DNA of 41,802 nucleotides from an uncultured Eggerthellaceae bacterium (GTDB lineage Bacteria > Actinomycetota > Coriobacteriia > Coriobacteriales > Eggerthellaceae): contig CAJUQH010000018.1 in NCBI GenBank assembly GCA_910588095.1, positions 1-41,802 on the forward strand. The letters run 5' to 3'. Numbering within the stretch: the first letter of the stretch is position 1; each line of letters starts with the position of its first letter. The notes beneath the pieces were generated by a model, which made no database searches, was not told where the DNA came from, and saw nothing but the letters and a program-made list of their open reading frames with translations. The translations under genes and the position numbers were made by a program. Of this stretch, positions 33,561 through 41,802 are shown one piece after another.

Positions 33561-36369
33561 CGCCGCAGCGCTCGCAGACGTCAGGGTGGGCCGCATTGCC
33601 GCCCAGGGTGCGCACGTTCCAACAGCGCGGGCACTTCTCGCCCGCCGCCACCGACACCTCGGCCGCCAGCTCGGCGCCCTCGGCGAAGCTCACCTCGGCC
33701 ACGATCAGCAGCTCCTCGTAGACCGCGGGCTCATAGCGGCGCAGCACCGCCAGCAGCTCGGCCGGCGCGGCAACGGCCACGGCCGCCTCCTGGCTCTTGT
33801 TGATGAGCTTCTCGGTGCGGGCGTCCTCCAAGGCCTTCGTCACCACGTCGCGCACCTGCAGCACCGCGCCGAAGCCGTCCATGACCTCGGCCGTGCGCGC
33901 CGCATCGGGCAGCGCGGGCGCGAAGTCGGCCGCCGCAGGCCAGCCGGCCAGCTGCACGCTCTCGGGCCGCCCCTCGGCCGCCCGCAGCGCCGGCGGGTAG
34001 AGCTCCCACACCTCGTCGCAGGTGAACGACAGCACCGGCGCCAGGACGCGCACCAGCACCTCGAGGATGTTCAGCAGCACGGTCTGCACCGCGCGCCGCC
34101 GCACCGAGCCGGGCGCTTCGGAGTACAGGCGGTCCTTCGCCGCGTCCATGTACACGGCCGAAAGCTCGTTCACGAAGTCGTAGGCCACGCGGTACACCTG
34201 GTAGAACTTGTACTCGCGGTACGCCTTCTCCACCGCCTCGAGCAGCTGAGCCGTGCGCAGCATCATGTACTGGTCCACCGGCTCCAGCGCGTCGAAGCTG
34301 GCCGCGGCTTCGGCGTCGGCGAAGTCGTCCAAGCTACCCAGCAGGAAGCGGAAGGTGTTGCGGAAGCGCCGGTAGGCGTCCGACACCTGCTTCAGTATGC
34401 CGTCGGATATGCTCACGTCCTGCGAGTAGTCGACACTCGACACCCACAGGCGCAGCACGTCGGCGCCGTACTTGTCCATGACCTCGGCCGGGTCCACCCC
34501 GTTGCCCAGGCTCTTGGACATCTTGCGACCCTGCTCGTCCATGGTGAAGCCGCAGTGCATGACCGACTTGTAAGGCGCCACGCCGTAGGCCCCCACGCTC
34601 GTGAGCAGCGACGACTGGAACCAGCCGCGGTGCTGGTCGGAGCCTTCGAGGTACATGTCGGCCGGGAAGCGCAGCCCCTCGCCCGCACGGTGCTTCAGCA
34701 CGCTGGTGTGCGACACGCCCGACTCCCACCACACGTCCAGGATGTCCTTCTCGGGCACGAGCTCGGTGCCGCCGCAGCTCGGGCACTTCGTGTTGTGGGG
34801 CAGGTAGCCCTTGGGGTCGCGCAGGAACCACGCGTCGGAGCCTTCCTCGGCGAACAGCTTGATGACCGCGTCGAAGGTGCCCTCGTCGGCCACGGTGCTG
34901 CCGCACTTAGCGCACTTGAACACCGGGATGGGCACGCCCCAGCTGCGCTGGCGGCTTATGCACCAGTCGGGACGGTCGGCCACCATGGCGCCGATGCGCC
35001 GGCTGGCCCACGCCGGGATCCACTCCACCTCGTCGTCGATGGCACGCAGCGCGTCCTCGCGCAGCGAGTTCTTGTCCATGGAGACGAACCACTGGTCGGT
35101 GGCGCGGAAGATGACCGGCTCATGGCAGCGCCAGCAATGGGGGTAGGAATGCTCGATGCGCTTCTCGGCCACCAGCACGCCCTGATCGCGCAGCCATTCG
35201 ATTATCTGCGGCGTGGCCTCGTCGATGCCCAGCCCCGCGAAGCGGCCCGCCTCGTCGGTGAACACGCCGTCGTCGTCCACGGGCATGAGCAGCGGCACGT
35301 CGAACTCGAGCGCCACCAGGTAGTCGTCCTGGCCATGGCCCGGGGCGGTGTGCACGGCGCCGGTGCCCGTGTCCAGGGTCACGTGGTCGCCATAGATGAC
35401 GGTGCCCTTCAGGTCCTGCCGGATGGGCGCGGTGTAGGTCAGTCCGAACAGCTGCTTGCCCTTGAGGGCCACCGGCTCGCCCGCCTCGTCGCGCACGAGG
35501 GCCACGCTCCCCCATTCCGCGACCTCCGCCACGGCCTCCACCAGCTCCGCAGCCATGATGATGTTGCTGCCGTCGGCCTGCACCATCACGTAGTCGGCAT
35601 CGGGCGCCAGCGAAACGGCCGTGTTGGCCGGCAGCGTCCAGGGGGTGGTGGTCCATATGAGCACGTAGGCGTCGCCCGCGGCGCCAGCGGCCTCAAACAC
35701 GCCGGGCATGGCGTCGAGCTTGAACTTGACGTAGATGGACGGGCTCACCTCGTCGGAGTACTCGATCTCGGCCTCGGCCAGGGCGGTGTGGCAGCGCTTG
35801 CACCAGTGGATGGGCTTGCGGCCGCGGTACACCTGGCCCTTCAGGTACATGTCGCGGAACAGCTCGACGTTGCCTGCCTCGTAGTCGGGCGTGAACGTGA
35901 GGTACGGGTGCTCCCAATCGGCGTTGACGCCCAGGCGCTCGAAGCCAGCGCGCTGGATGTCCACGTACTTCTCGGCCCACTGGCGGCACAGCTCGCGCAG
36001 GCGCGGCTGGCTGGTCTCGGCCATCTTCTCGGGGCCGAGGGTCTTCTCCACCATGTGCTCGATGGGCTGGCCATGGCAGTCCCAGCCGGGCACGTAGGGC
36101 GTGAAGAACCCGCGCTGGGCGTGGGACTTGTTCACGAAGTCCTTGAGTATCTTGTTGAAGGCATGGCCTATGTGGATGGGGCCGTTGGCGTACGGCGGGC
36201 CGTCGTGCAGCACGAAGGGCTTGCCGTCGCGGTTCTTCTCGAGCACGCGCCAGTACAGGCCCATCTCCTGCCACTTGGCCAGCCGCTTGGGCTCGTTCTC
36301 GGGCAGGTTCCCGCGCATGGGGAAGTCGGTCACCGGCAGGTTCATCGTTTCCTTGTAGCTGTTGGCCAT
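33535..36369 (-). CDS. ileS: Isoleucyl-tRNA synthetase
   Basis: The 944-residue class I synthetase has HIGH as PIHIGHAFN (after DGPPYANG), the editing domain (WTTTPWTLPAN, GTGAVHTAPGHGQDDY), KMSKS as RKMSKSLGNG, the anticodon domain, and a C-terminal zinc finger (CPRCW ... CERCGDAL). ATG 36369 (MANSYKETMNLP) is chosen over the frame opening 11 codons earlier. It heads ileS-lspA-rluD-coaBC, with a promoter-like -10 about 57 nt before it. No T-box is visible. Confidence 0.97.
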   Translation of the reverse strand: MANSYKETMNLPVTDFPMRGNLPENEPKRLAKWQEMGLYWRVLEKNRDGKPFVLHDGPPYANGPIHIGHAFNKILKDFVNKSHAQRGFFTPYVPGWDCHGQPIEHMVEKTLGPEKMAETSQPRLRELCRQWAEKYVDIQRAGFERLGVNADWEHPYLTFTPDYEAGNVELFRDMYLKGQVYRGRKPIHWCKRCHTALAEAEIEYSDEVSPSIYVKFKLDAMPGVFEAAGAAGDAYVLIWTTTPWTLPANTAVSLAPDADYVMVQADGSNIIMAAELVEAVAEVAEWGSVALVRDEAGEPVALKGKQLFGLTYTAPIRQDLKGTVIYGDHVTLDTGTGAVHTAPGHGQDDYLVALEFDVPLLMPVDDDGVFTDEAGRFAGLGIDEATPQIIEWLRDQGVLVAEKRIEHSYPHCWRCHEPVIFRATDQWFVSMDKNSLREDALRAIDDEVEWIPAWASRRIGAMVADRPDWCISRQRSWGVPIPVFKCAKCGSTVADEGTFDAVIKLFAEEGSDAWFLRDPKGYLPHNTKCPSCGGTELVPEKDILDVWWESGVSHTSVLKHRAGEGLRFPADMYLEGSDQHRGWFQSSLLTSVGAYGVAPYKSVMHCGFTMDEQGRKMSKSLGNGVDPAEVMDKYGADVLRLWVSSVDYSQDVSISDGILKQVSDAYRRFRNTFRFLLGSLDDFADAEAAASFDALEPVDQYMMLRTAQLLEAVEKAYREYKFYQVYRVAYDFVNELSAVYMDAAKDRLYSEAPGSVRRRAVQTVLLNILEVLVRVLAPVLSFTCDEVWELYPPALRAAEGRPESVQLAGWPAAADFAPALPDAARTAEVMDGFGAVLQVRDVVTKALEDARTEKLINKSQEAAVAVAAPAELLAVLRRYEPAVYEELLIVAEVSFAEGAELAAEVSVAAGEKCPRCWNVRTLGGNAAHPDVCERCGDALDAIGA

Positions 36370-36394
36370 GGGTATCGCACGCCTTCTATCCTCG

Positions 36395-36431
36395 GCCGCC
36401 AAGCGGCGGCATCCAAAACCGTTCCATTATA
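36395..36431 (-). promoter_or_regulatory. ileS -10 box and short leader hairpin
   Basis: A consensus -10 TATAAT (36426-36431, - strand) lies in GC-rich DNA; no good -35 is found at 17 bp. The transcript would begin near 36419 and contain a hairpin GCCGCC-GCTT-GGCGGC (36395-36410) before the ribosome binding region. Confidence 0.5.
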
Positions 36432-36439
36432 GCGGAAGC

Positions 36440-36486
36440 GCCCCCGCATGAGGGGGCCTGGCAGCCCCTTTGCGGAATACTCCGCA
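36440..36486 (-). terminator. Two hairpins between ispH and ileS
   Basis: TGCGGA-GTAT-TCCGCA (36471-36486, - strand) and GCCCCC-TCATGC-GGGGGC (36440-36457) are perfect 6-bp stems in the gap after ispH. No U-tract, so termination of the tyrA-ispH operon here is only plausible. Confidence 0.35.
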
Positions 36487-36581
36487 GAAGGAGCGCGCGG
36501 CAGCGGAAGGGGCCATCGGCGCGACGCTCAGGGGCATCGGGGACGCTGCATGGCCGACGGCGCGAGACCGCCTCGGCCGAG

Positions 36582-37421
36582 CTACAGCGCCTCGAGGAAC
36601 GTCGCCACGGCGGCTATCTGATCCTCGGGGGTCGAGGCGCCAGCCGTGACGCCCACCACCGAGCACCCGGCCAGCAGCGCCGGGTCCAGCTCGTCGGCCG
36701 ATTCCACGTGGAAGGTGCGCGGGCAGCGCTCGGCGCATATCTCGGCCAGGCGCGTGGTGTTCGACGAGTTCCGCCCGCCGATGACCACCATGGCATCCAC
36801 CTGGGCCGCCAGCTGGCTCGCCGTCTTCTGGCGTTGGCGCGTGGCCGAGCAGATGGTGTTCTTCACCGCGGGGCGCAGCCCTTGGGCTTCGAGCGCGGCC
36901 ACCACCGCTTCCAGGTTCTCGCGCATCTGGGTGGTCTGCACCACCACGCCCACCGGGTCGTAGAGCCCCTCGGGCAGCGCGGCCATGCTGGCCACCACGT
37001 CCACTTTGGCGCCCGCCTCCTGGGCGTAGGCCACCAGGCTCTCCACCTCGGGGTGGCCGGCCTCCCCCACCACCAGCACTCGACACCCGGCCTGGGCCAG
37101 CTCGGCGGCGGCCATCTGGGCGCGGGCCACGTGGGGGCACGTGGCGTCCACCACCTCTGCCGCACAGGCTTCCAGCTGGCGCCGCTCGGCAGGCAGCGCG
37201 CCATGGCTGCGGATGACCACCACCTTGCCCTCGGCATCGGCCAGGTCGTCCACCACCTTGGCGCCGCGGTCCTCGAGCGAGGCCACCACCGTGGGGTTAT
37301 GGATGAGCGGCCCGAACGTCACCACGCCGCCGCCCCCGCGCTCGGCAGCGCTCATCGCCAGGTCCAGCGCCCGCTGAACGCCGTAGCAGGCGCCCGCGTG
37401 CTCGGCGCGCACCACCTGCAT
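36582..37421 (-). CDS. ispH: 4-hydroxy-3-methylbut-2-enyl diphosphate reductase
   Basis: IspH makes IPP and DMAPP in the last step of the MEP pathway; DMAPP feeds MiaA and polyprenyl supply feeds MenA. The 279-residue protein has the three cluster cysteines (AGACYGVQRAL, DATCPHV, NTICSATRQRQ), plus FGPLIHNP, SHGA, GGRNSSNT and STPEDQI. ATG 37421 overlaps the plsC stop by one base (TGATG). The long upstream in-frame extension is a shadow of plsC. No S1 or ribosomal-protein fusion is present. Confidence 0.95.
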   Translation of the reverse strand: MQVVRAEHAGACYGVQRALDLAMSAAERGGGGVVTFGPLIHNPTVVASLEDRGAKVVDDLADAEGKVVVIRSHGALPAERRQLEACAAEVVDATCPHVARAQMAAAELAQAGCRVLVVGEAGHPEVESLVAYAQEAGAKVDVVASMAALPEGLYDPVGVVVQTTQMRENLEAVVAALEAQGLRPAVKNTICSATRQRQKTASQLAAQVDAMVVIGGRNSSNTTRLAEICAERCPRTFHVESADELDPALLAGCSVVGVTAGASTPEDQIAAVATFLEAL

Positions 37422-38266
37422 CAGCGCTCGCCGCCGTCCGGCTCTTCCAGGGCCGCCACCACTTCGGCCGTAGTGTGCCGCGGCAGCGGATGCTCGGCGA
37501 ACACCGCGCTGAAGTCGCGGGCCTCGGGGAACAGCGCCGCCATGTCCACCTGCTCGCGCGGCACGCGGTCGTTCAGGGCGAAGCACTCGCGCATGGCGTA
37601 CCAGGCGCAGGCGTCCAGGCGGTCCTCCTTGGGCAGGAAGTCGAAGTCGCCCACCAGCAAAGGCTCGCCAAACTCAGCGGTCACCTGCGGGAACCGCAGC
37701 CTCTCGCCCTTCTGCTTCACCTTCTCTACATCTCGCACGCACATGGGCAGTATGGGCACGTGGGCCATGCGGGCGATGAACGCCGCGCCCGCATGCAGCT
37801 CGGGCGCACGGTCGCTCTTTCCGCGGCGCGTGCCCTCGGGCAGGATGCCCACCAGCTCGCCGTCCTTCAGCATGCGCACCGCGCGCTTCACCGACGTGCG
37901 GTCGGCCGAGTCGCGCTTTACGGGGAAGGCCCCCACGCGCGAGAGCACCTGGCCCAGCAGGCCGCCCGCCTTGCCGAACAGCGAGTCGCGGCCCATGAGG
38001 CGTATCCATTGCGCCGGCCGCGCCGTGAGGTAGATGACGGCCACGTCGAGGAACGACGTGTGGTTGCAGATGACCACCGCGCCGCTCTTGCCCTCGAAGC
38101 CGCGCAGCGCCTCGCGGTTGCTCACGCGGTAGCGGAAGCACAGCTTGAACACGGCGCCCACCAGGGCGTACGCCAAGTTACCGAACCAATGGGGAATGCG
38201 CTTGCCCGACTCGCGGCCATCGAGCGGCATGTCCCACATGGCCTCGTAGGGCAGGAACAGGCCCAT
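37421..38266 (-). CDS. plsC: 1-acylglycerol-3-phosphate acyltransferase-like protein
   Basis: The 281-residue enzyme acylates lysophosphatidic acid in phospholipid synthesis. It has the acyltransferase motifs NHTSFLD (H-x4-D), GRDSLFGKAG, FPVKRDS, and PEGTRR, with a hydrophobic segment near the N-terminus (FGNLAYALVGAVFKLCF). It starts 3 nt after the cmk stop; the Shine-Dalgarno is weak. The cmk-plsC-ispH order is a recurrent conserved cluster. Confidence 0.88.
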   Translation of the reverse strand: MGLFLPYEAMWDMPLDGRESGKRIPHWFGNLAYALVGAVFKLCFRYRVSNREALRGFEGKSGAVVICNHTSFLDVAVIYLTARPAQWIRLMGRDSLFGKAGGLLGQVLSRVGAFPVKRDSADRTSVKRAVRMLKDGELVGILPEGTRRGKSDRAPELHAGAAFIARMAHVPILPMCVRDVEKVKQKGERLRFPQVTAEFGEPLLVGDFDFLPKEDRLDACAWYAMRECFALNDRVPREQVDMAALFPEARDFSAVFAEHPLPRHTTAEVVAALEEPDGGER

Positions 38267-38269
38267 AGG

Positions 38270-38956
38270 CTACCGTGCCCCGGCGTCGCGAGCGCCCTGG
38301 GCCAGCCCGCAAATCTCGGCGATGATGTCCTCGATGTAGCGGCCCGTGGAATCCAGCTGCACGGCGTCGTCGGCTGCCCTCAGGGGCGCCGCCGCCCGCG
38401 TGGAGTCAGCCTCGTCGCGGCGCACCAGGTCGGCCAGCACCTCGGCGTAGTCGATGGAGCCCACGCCGCGGTCGACGTTCTGGCGCACGCGCCGGTGGGC
38501 GCGCTCCTCGTTGCTGGCGGTCAGGAACACCTTCACCGCCGCATCGGGGAACACCACGGTGCCTATGTCGCGGCCCTCCACCACGTAGTCGCCCGCCGCG
38601 CCGATGCGCTGCTGCTGGGCCGTCATGGCCTCGCGCACCGAAGGCGCCGCTGACACGGGGGAAACGGCCTTGTCTATCTCGGCTGTGCGGATGGCGGTCG
38701 TCACGTCGTTGCCGTCGACGAACACCTCCTTGGGAGCCGGGTCGCCCGGCGTGTGGCCGAAGGCCAGCTCGCAGCCGCGGGCCAGCTCGCCCAAGGCGGC
38801 ATCGTCATCCAAGGCCACGCCCTTCTGCAAGGCCAGCCATGCCACGGCGCGGTACATGGCACCGGTGTCGAGGCACGAGAACCCCAGCTCCTTGGCCACG
38901 GCCTTTGCCACGGTGGATTTGCCGGCCCCGGAAGGCCCGTCGATGGCTACTATCAT
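38270..38956 (-). CDS. cmk: Cytidylate kinase
   Basis: Cmk phosphorylates CMP and dCMP. The 228-residue product has the P-loop GPSGAGKSTVAK at residues 7-18, LDTGAMYRA, the CMP-specific insert, EGRDIGTVVFPDA and ERAHRR. ATG 38956 overlaps the aroA stop by 4 nt. The very long open frame upstream is antisense-type noise in aroA. Confidence 0.95.
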   Translation of the reverse strand: MIVAIDGPSGAGKSTVAKAVAKELGFSCLDTGAMYRAVAWLALQKGVALDDDAALGELARGCELAFGHTPGDPAPKEVFVDGNDVTTAIRTAEIDKAVSPVSAAPSVREAMTAQQQRIGAAGDYVVEGRDIGTVVFPDAAVKVFLTASNEERAHRRVRQNVDRGVGSIDYAEVLADLVRRDEADSTRAAAPLRAADDAVQLDSTGRYIEDIIAEICGLAQGARDAGAR

Positions 38957-40278
38957 GCGCACAGCTCCTTCATGTCGTCCAGGAAGCGGGGGTAGCTCAC
39001 CGCCACGCTCTCGAAATGCCCCACGGCCACGGGCTTGGTGCCCGTGAGCCCCAGCAGCGCCCAGGTCATGGCCAGGCGATGGTCGCCCTGGGAATCCAGC
39101 ACCAGCCCATCGGGCACCACCAGGTCGGGGTTGCCCTCGATGCACAGGTCGTCGCCTTCCTCCCAAGCGTCGACGCCCAGCTTCGCCAGGCCGTCCACCA
39201 CGGCAGCCAGGCGGTCGGTCTCCTTCACGCGCAGCTCGCCCACCTCGCGGAACACCGTCACGCCACGGGCATGGGCCGCCACCAGGGCCAGCACCGGTAT
39301 CTCGTCCACCAGCGAGGCGATGTGCTGGGGCGGCACCTCGCAGCCGCGCAGGCGCTCGGTGTAGGCCACCTCGATGGTGCCGAAGGGCTCCTTGCCGTCC
39401 TGCCCCTTGTGGGAAGTGGCTATGTCGGCCCCCATGCGCTCGAGCGTGCGGGCGAAGCCGATGCGCGCCGGGTTGAGCGACACGTCCTCGATGGCCAGGC
39501 GGCTGCCGGGCTTCAGCAGCGCGGCGCAGGCCAGGAACGCGGCTGACGACGGGTCGCCGGGCACGCGCAGGTCGCAGCTGTGCATGGCCGCCGGGCCCGT
39601 CACCGCCGCCACGCGGGTGCCCGCCGTGGTGGGCACGCCGTAGTCGGGCAGCATGAGCTCGGTGTGGTTGCGCGAAGGCGCAGGCTCGTTGAGGGTGGTC
39701 GTGCCGTCGGCGAACACGCCGGCCAGCAGCACGGCGGTCTTGAGCTGGGCCGACGCCATGGGAGCGTCGTAGGTGATGGCCTTCAGGTTGGCGCTGCCCA
39801 GCTCGGTCATGGGCAGCAGCTCTTGCCCGGCCGGCTCGAAGCGCGCGCCCATCTTCATGAGCGGGGCGGTTATGCGGCGCATGGGGCGCTTCTGCAGCGA
39901 AGCGTCGCCGGTTATCTCCACGGTGATGGGCCACGGCGCCACGATGCCCATGAGCAGGCGCGCCGTGGTTCCGGAGTTGCCGCAGTCGATGGGGCCTTCG
40001 GGCTGGCGCGGGCCGGCGGCGCCCCAGCCGGTCACGGTGCCCGCCAGCGAGCCATCGGGCTGCTTCTGCAGGTCGACCTGGGCGCCCAGCGCGCGAACGG
40101 CGGCTATGGACGACTGCACGTCCTCGGAGTCGAGCATGCCTTCCAGGCGCGAGATGCCCTCGGCCATGGCGCTGAACAGCACCGCGCGGTGCGATATCGA
40201 TTTGTCCCCTGGCACGTGGGCCGTGCCCTGCAAGGGGCTCGGCAGCGGGTTGATCACAGTGGCTTCGCTAGTCGACAT
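38953..40278 (-). CDS. aroA: 3-phosphoshikimate 1-carboxyvinyltransferase (EPSP synthase)
   Basis: The 441-residue enzyme joins PEP and shikimate-3-phosphate, the sixth shikimate step. Motifs: PGDKSISHRAVLFSA, the active-site loop DCGNSGTTARLLMG, KRPMRRI, SAQLKTAVLLAG, RNHTELML and RVKETDRL, then QGDHRLAM. ATG 40278 has GAAGGAG upstream and lies inside the end of tyrA (11-nt overlap). It belongs to a tyrA-aroA-cmk-plsC-ispH operon. Confidence 0.96.
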   Translation of the reverse strand: MSTSEATVINPLPSPLQGTAHVPGDKSISHRAVLFSAMAEGISRLEGMLDSEDVQSSIAAVRALGAQVDLQKQPDGSLAGTVTGWGAAGPRQPEGPIDCGNSGTTARLLMGIVAPWPITVEITGDASLQKRPMRRITAPLMKMGARFEPAGQELLPMTELGSANLKAITYDAPMASAQLKTAVLLAGVFADGTTTLNEPAPSRNHTELMLPDYGVPTTAGTRVAAVTGPAAMHSCDLRVPGDPSSAAFLACAALLKPGSRLAIEDVSLNPARIGFARTLERMGADIATSHKGQDGKEPFGTIEVAYTERLRGCEVPPQHIASLVDEIPVLALVAAHARGVTVFREVGELRVKETDRLAAVVDGLAKLGVDAWEEGDDLCIEGNPDLVVPDGLVLDSQGDHRLAMTWALLGLTGTKPVAVGHFESVAVSYPRFLDDMKELCA

Positions 40279-41431
40279 GGGTATGCTCCTTCGCTGACAG
40301 CGGCGAGAACGACACGCTGAATCCGGCGTTTATCAGCTGGGCGGAAAGCTGGCCGATGTCGCCCTCATCGGTGAGCACCAGCGAGAGCACGGCGTTGCCT
40401 TCCGATATATGGTCGATGTCGATGGACTGGATGTTGCAGCCCACCGAGCTGGCGATGGTGGTCACCTCGGCCACCACGCCGGCGCGGTTCACCATGGGCA
40501 CGCGCACCTCGAGCAGCTTCTCGGTGGACGGTATCCAGGCGGCCGGCAGGGCGCGGCGCGCCTCGGCGGCGCTCGCCAGCAGCTCGGTGAATGCGGCGCG
40601 GTCGCCCTTCTCGAGCGCCGTGGCGAACGACCCGATGATGCCCGTCATCTCGGCCAGGCCCTCGACCAGCGCCTGCGCGTTGTCGAAGGCGATGCCACAC
40701 CACAGCTTCGGCGAACCGGCGGCTATGCGCGTGGTGTCCTTGAAGCCGCCCGCAGCCAGGCGCATGATGGCCTGGGAGTCGTCGGCGTGGCGGCAGGCCA
40801 GCTGCACGAGCGCCGAGGCCACCATATGCGGCACGTGGCTGACGATGGCCACCGCCGCGTCGTGGTCCTCGCGTCGCAGCGACACCACCCGGGCGTCGAT
40901 GCCGGTCACTAGCTCGTGGAGCTTCTGGAAGTGCTCGGGCACCGTGGCTTCGTCGGGGCAGAGTATCCAGTTGCTGCCCTCGAACAGGTCGGGCCGAGCG
41001 CCGGCGATGCCGCTCTGCTCGGAGCCGGCCATGGGGTGGCCCGGCACGTAGTTCTGCGGATGCGGCAGCAGCTCGGCCGCAGCGTCCAGGATGTGGGCCT
41101 TGGTGGACACCACGTCGGTGATGACCCCTTCGTAGCCCCATTCGCCCAGCTTGCGGAAGTAATCGTCCACCGCCGCCACCGGCGTGGCTACCACCACCAG
41201 CTCGCACGGGCCCTTCACGAATGCCTCGAAGGCAGAATCGTCGGGGCCGCACGCCGTGTCGGACCAGCCCCGTGCCACGGCCGCCTCGCACGTGGCTTGG
41301 TCGGTATCCACACCCAGCACCTGCGCAGCCGGATAGGCCCGCTTCACCGCGCCAGCGAAGGATGCGCCGATGAGCCCGAGGCCGATGACGCAGATGGATG
41401 AGAATGCAGACGTGTCGGCGCTGTTCGCCAT
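40268..41431 (-). CDS. tyrA: Prephenate dehydrogenase with C-terminal ACT domain
   Basis: The 387-residue enzyme oxidatively decarboxylates prephenate to 4-hydroxyphenylpyruvate. It has a Rossmann start VIGLGLIGASFAGAV, the conserved DVVSTKAHI, PGHPMAGSEQSG and HDAAVAIVSHVPHMVA blocks, and a C-terminal ACT domain (VRVPMVNRAGVVAEVTTIASSVGCNI) for tyrosine feedback. Its product is also a substrate type for IorAB. ATG 41431 has AGGGGG about 12 nt upstream. It is the first gene of the operon. Confidence 0.95.
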   Translation of the reverse strand: MANSADTSAFSSICVIGLGLIGASFAGAVKRAYPAAQVLGVDTDQATCEAAVARGWSDTACGPDDSAFEAFVKGPCELVVVATPVAAVDDYFRKLGEWGYEGVITDVVSTKAHILDAAAELLPHPQNYVPGHPMAGSEQSGIAGARPDLFEGSNWILCPDEATVPEHFQKLHELVTGIDARVVSLRREDHDAAVAIVSHVPHMVASALVQLACRHADDSQAIMRLAAGGFKDTTRIAAGSPKLWCGIAFDNAQALVEGLAEMTGIIGSFATALEKGDRAAFTELLASAAEARRALPAAWIPSTEKLLEVRVPMVNRAGVVAEVTTIASSVGCNIQSIDIDHISEGNAVLSLVLTDEGDIGQLSAQLINAGFSVSFSPLSAKEHTHVD

Positions 41432-41802
41432 AGGCGTTGGTTCCCCCTGTCCCCTTTTGCGGGTTCCTTGTATTCACGTACCCGCTTATCGGGGTACCCC
41501 TATAGTTTAGCGCTTGTGCCCCGCGCCGTGCTAGGAACGCGCTCCCAAAACAGCATCTTGCATGCCGTCGGGCTGCTTGATGCACTCGCAGCAGCCAAAC
41601 CGCGGTTCCCTGCATGGGGGATTGCAAACAAATGAATAGTTTTCTCTGGTAATCATCTTCGCTTGAACACAGAGTAAAGAGGGCATCTGCCTTTCAAGAT
41701 TTGTGTTCACGGAGAATAATCCGTCTGTTTGCAATCTTGCGGTTAGGCGACTGTGGTGGATGCCCTCCTCACGAAGCAGTCGGCATTAAGGGCTTACCCT
41801 GA
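41432..41802. other. Non-coding region rich in nested inverted repeats
   Basis: No supported gene. Close to tyrA an inverted repeat GTACCC/GGGTAC (41478-41483 and 41492-41497) lies in the upstream region. Further out, three nested or overlapping pairs occur: GATTGCAAACA (41620-41630) with 41726-41736, TGAACACA (41664-41671) with 41702-41709, and GAGGGCATC (41679-41687) with 41759-41767. The DNA between 41600 and 41740 is AT-richer. The tyrA promoter was not clearly identified. Confidence 0.5.

Noticed and set aside
33196..36432. A 1078-codon + strand open frame
   Set aside because: It is antisense to lspA and ileS, whose motifs are unambiguous; long antisense frames are common at this GC content.
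36370..36580. A T-box riboswitch for ileS
   Set aside because: The T-box core sequence and specifier stem are not visible and the leader from the likely start site is only about 50 nt.
41531..41734. A 67-codon - strand open frame starting TTG with several Cys residues
   Set aside because: The start codon lies inside an inverted-repeat arm, there is no Shine-Dalgarno and no similarity is recognised.
41739..41796. Partial resemblance to the 5' end of 23S rRNA (GGTTAGGCGACT and GGTGGATGCCCT)
   Set aside because: The two blocks are closer together than in real 23S rRNA and the following sequence does not match well; likely chance, though sequence beyond the window could settle it.

Overview
The window looks like a high-GC actinobacterial chromosome, most likely class Coriobacteriia (Eggerthellaceae-like). 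This rests on gene content: an Ech-type [NiFe] hydrogenase, indolepyruvate:ferredoxin oxidoreductase, phenylacetate-CoA-ligase-like enzymes, MenA, a lexA/nrdR divergon and actinobacterial-style SOS boxes. No plasmid, prophage, transposase or CRISPR array is visible. The family-level placement is an inference, not a database result.

Layout. (1) 3-1529: the 3' part of a surface-type protein ending in a DUF6273-like domain, with a sharp fall in GC near 690. (2) 1530-2066: non-coding DNA with several strong dyads, then a clear promoter and a structured leader for spoVS. (3) 2067-10201, mainly + strand: spoVS, miaB, miaA, hflX, then lexA (-) divergent from nrdR-dut, a membrane protein, a lipoprotein and menA. 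(4) 22037-10284, - strand: one tightly packed run of eleven genes: pgsA, vanW-like, paaK, ACT protein, D,D-carboxypeptidase, FHA protein, iorA, iorB, ACT protein, paaK, gluQRS. (5) 27755-22368, - strand: a complete echABCDEF operon. (6) 27756-29340: non-coding DNA with tRNA-Pro(GGG) and a partial duplication of its 3' end, then an AT-richer islet with a DUF2975-type membrane protein and an unannotated 23-codon-scale ORF with a near-perfect Shine-Dalgarno. (7) 41431-29341, - strand: tyrA-aroA-cmk-plsC-ispH, then ileS-lspA-rluD-family-coaBC, then brnQ. (8) 41432-41802: non-coding, rich in nested inverted repeats.

How the genes fit together. IorAB oxidatively decarboxylates aryl-pyruvates (from Trp, Phe, Tyr) to aryl-acetyl-CoA and reduces ferredoxin. 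The two PaaK-like ligases, each next to a small double-ACT protein, interconvert aryl-acetates and their CoA esters. Ech can re-oxidise ferredoxin while making H2 and pumping ions. BrnQ imports branched-chain amino acids. Together this suggests amino-acid fermentation or electron disposal coupled to ferredoxin. This pathway is an inference from neighbourhood and families. The remaining genes are housekeeping (tRNA modification, SOS and dNTP control, shikimate end steps, isoprenoid, lipid, CoA and cell-wall synthesis).

The most interesting unexplained items are the small peptide ORF with its downstream hairpin upstream of the orphan DUF2975 gene (29065-29193), the folded element at 1624-1777, the three-codon upstream ORF before hflX (4834-4845), and the repeated Lys/Ala-rich tail of the EchD-like subunit.
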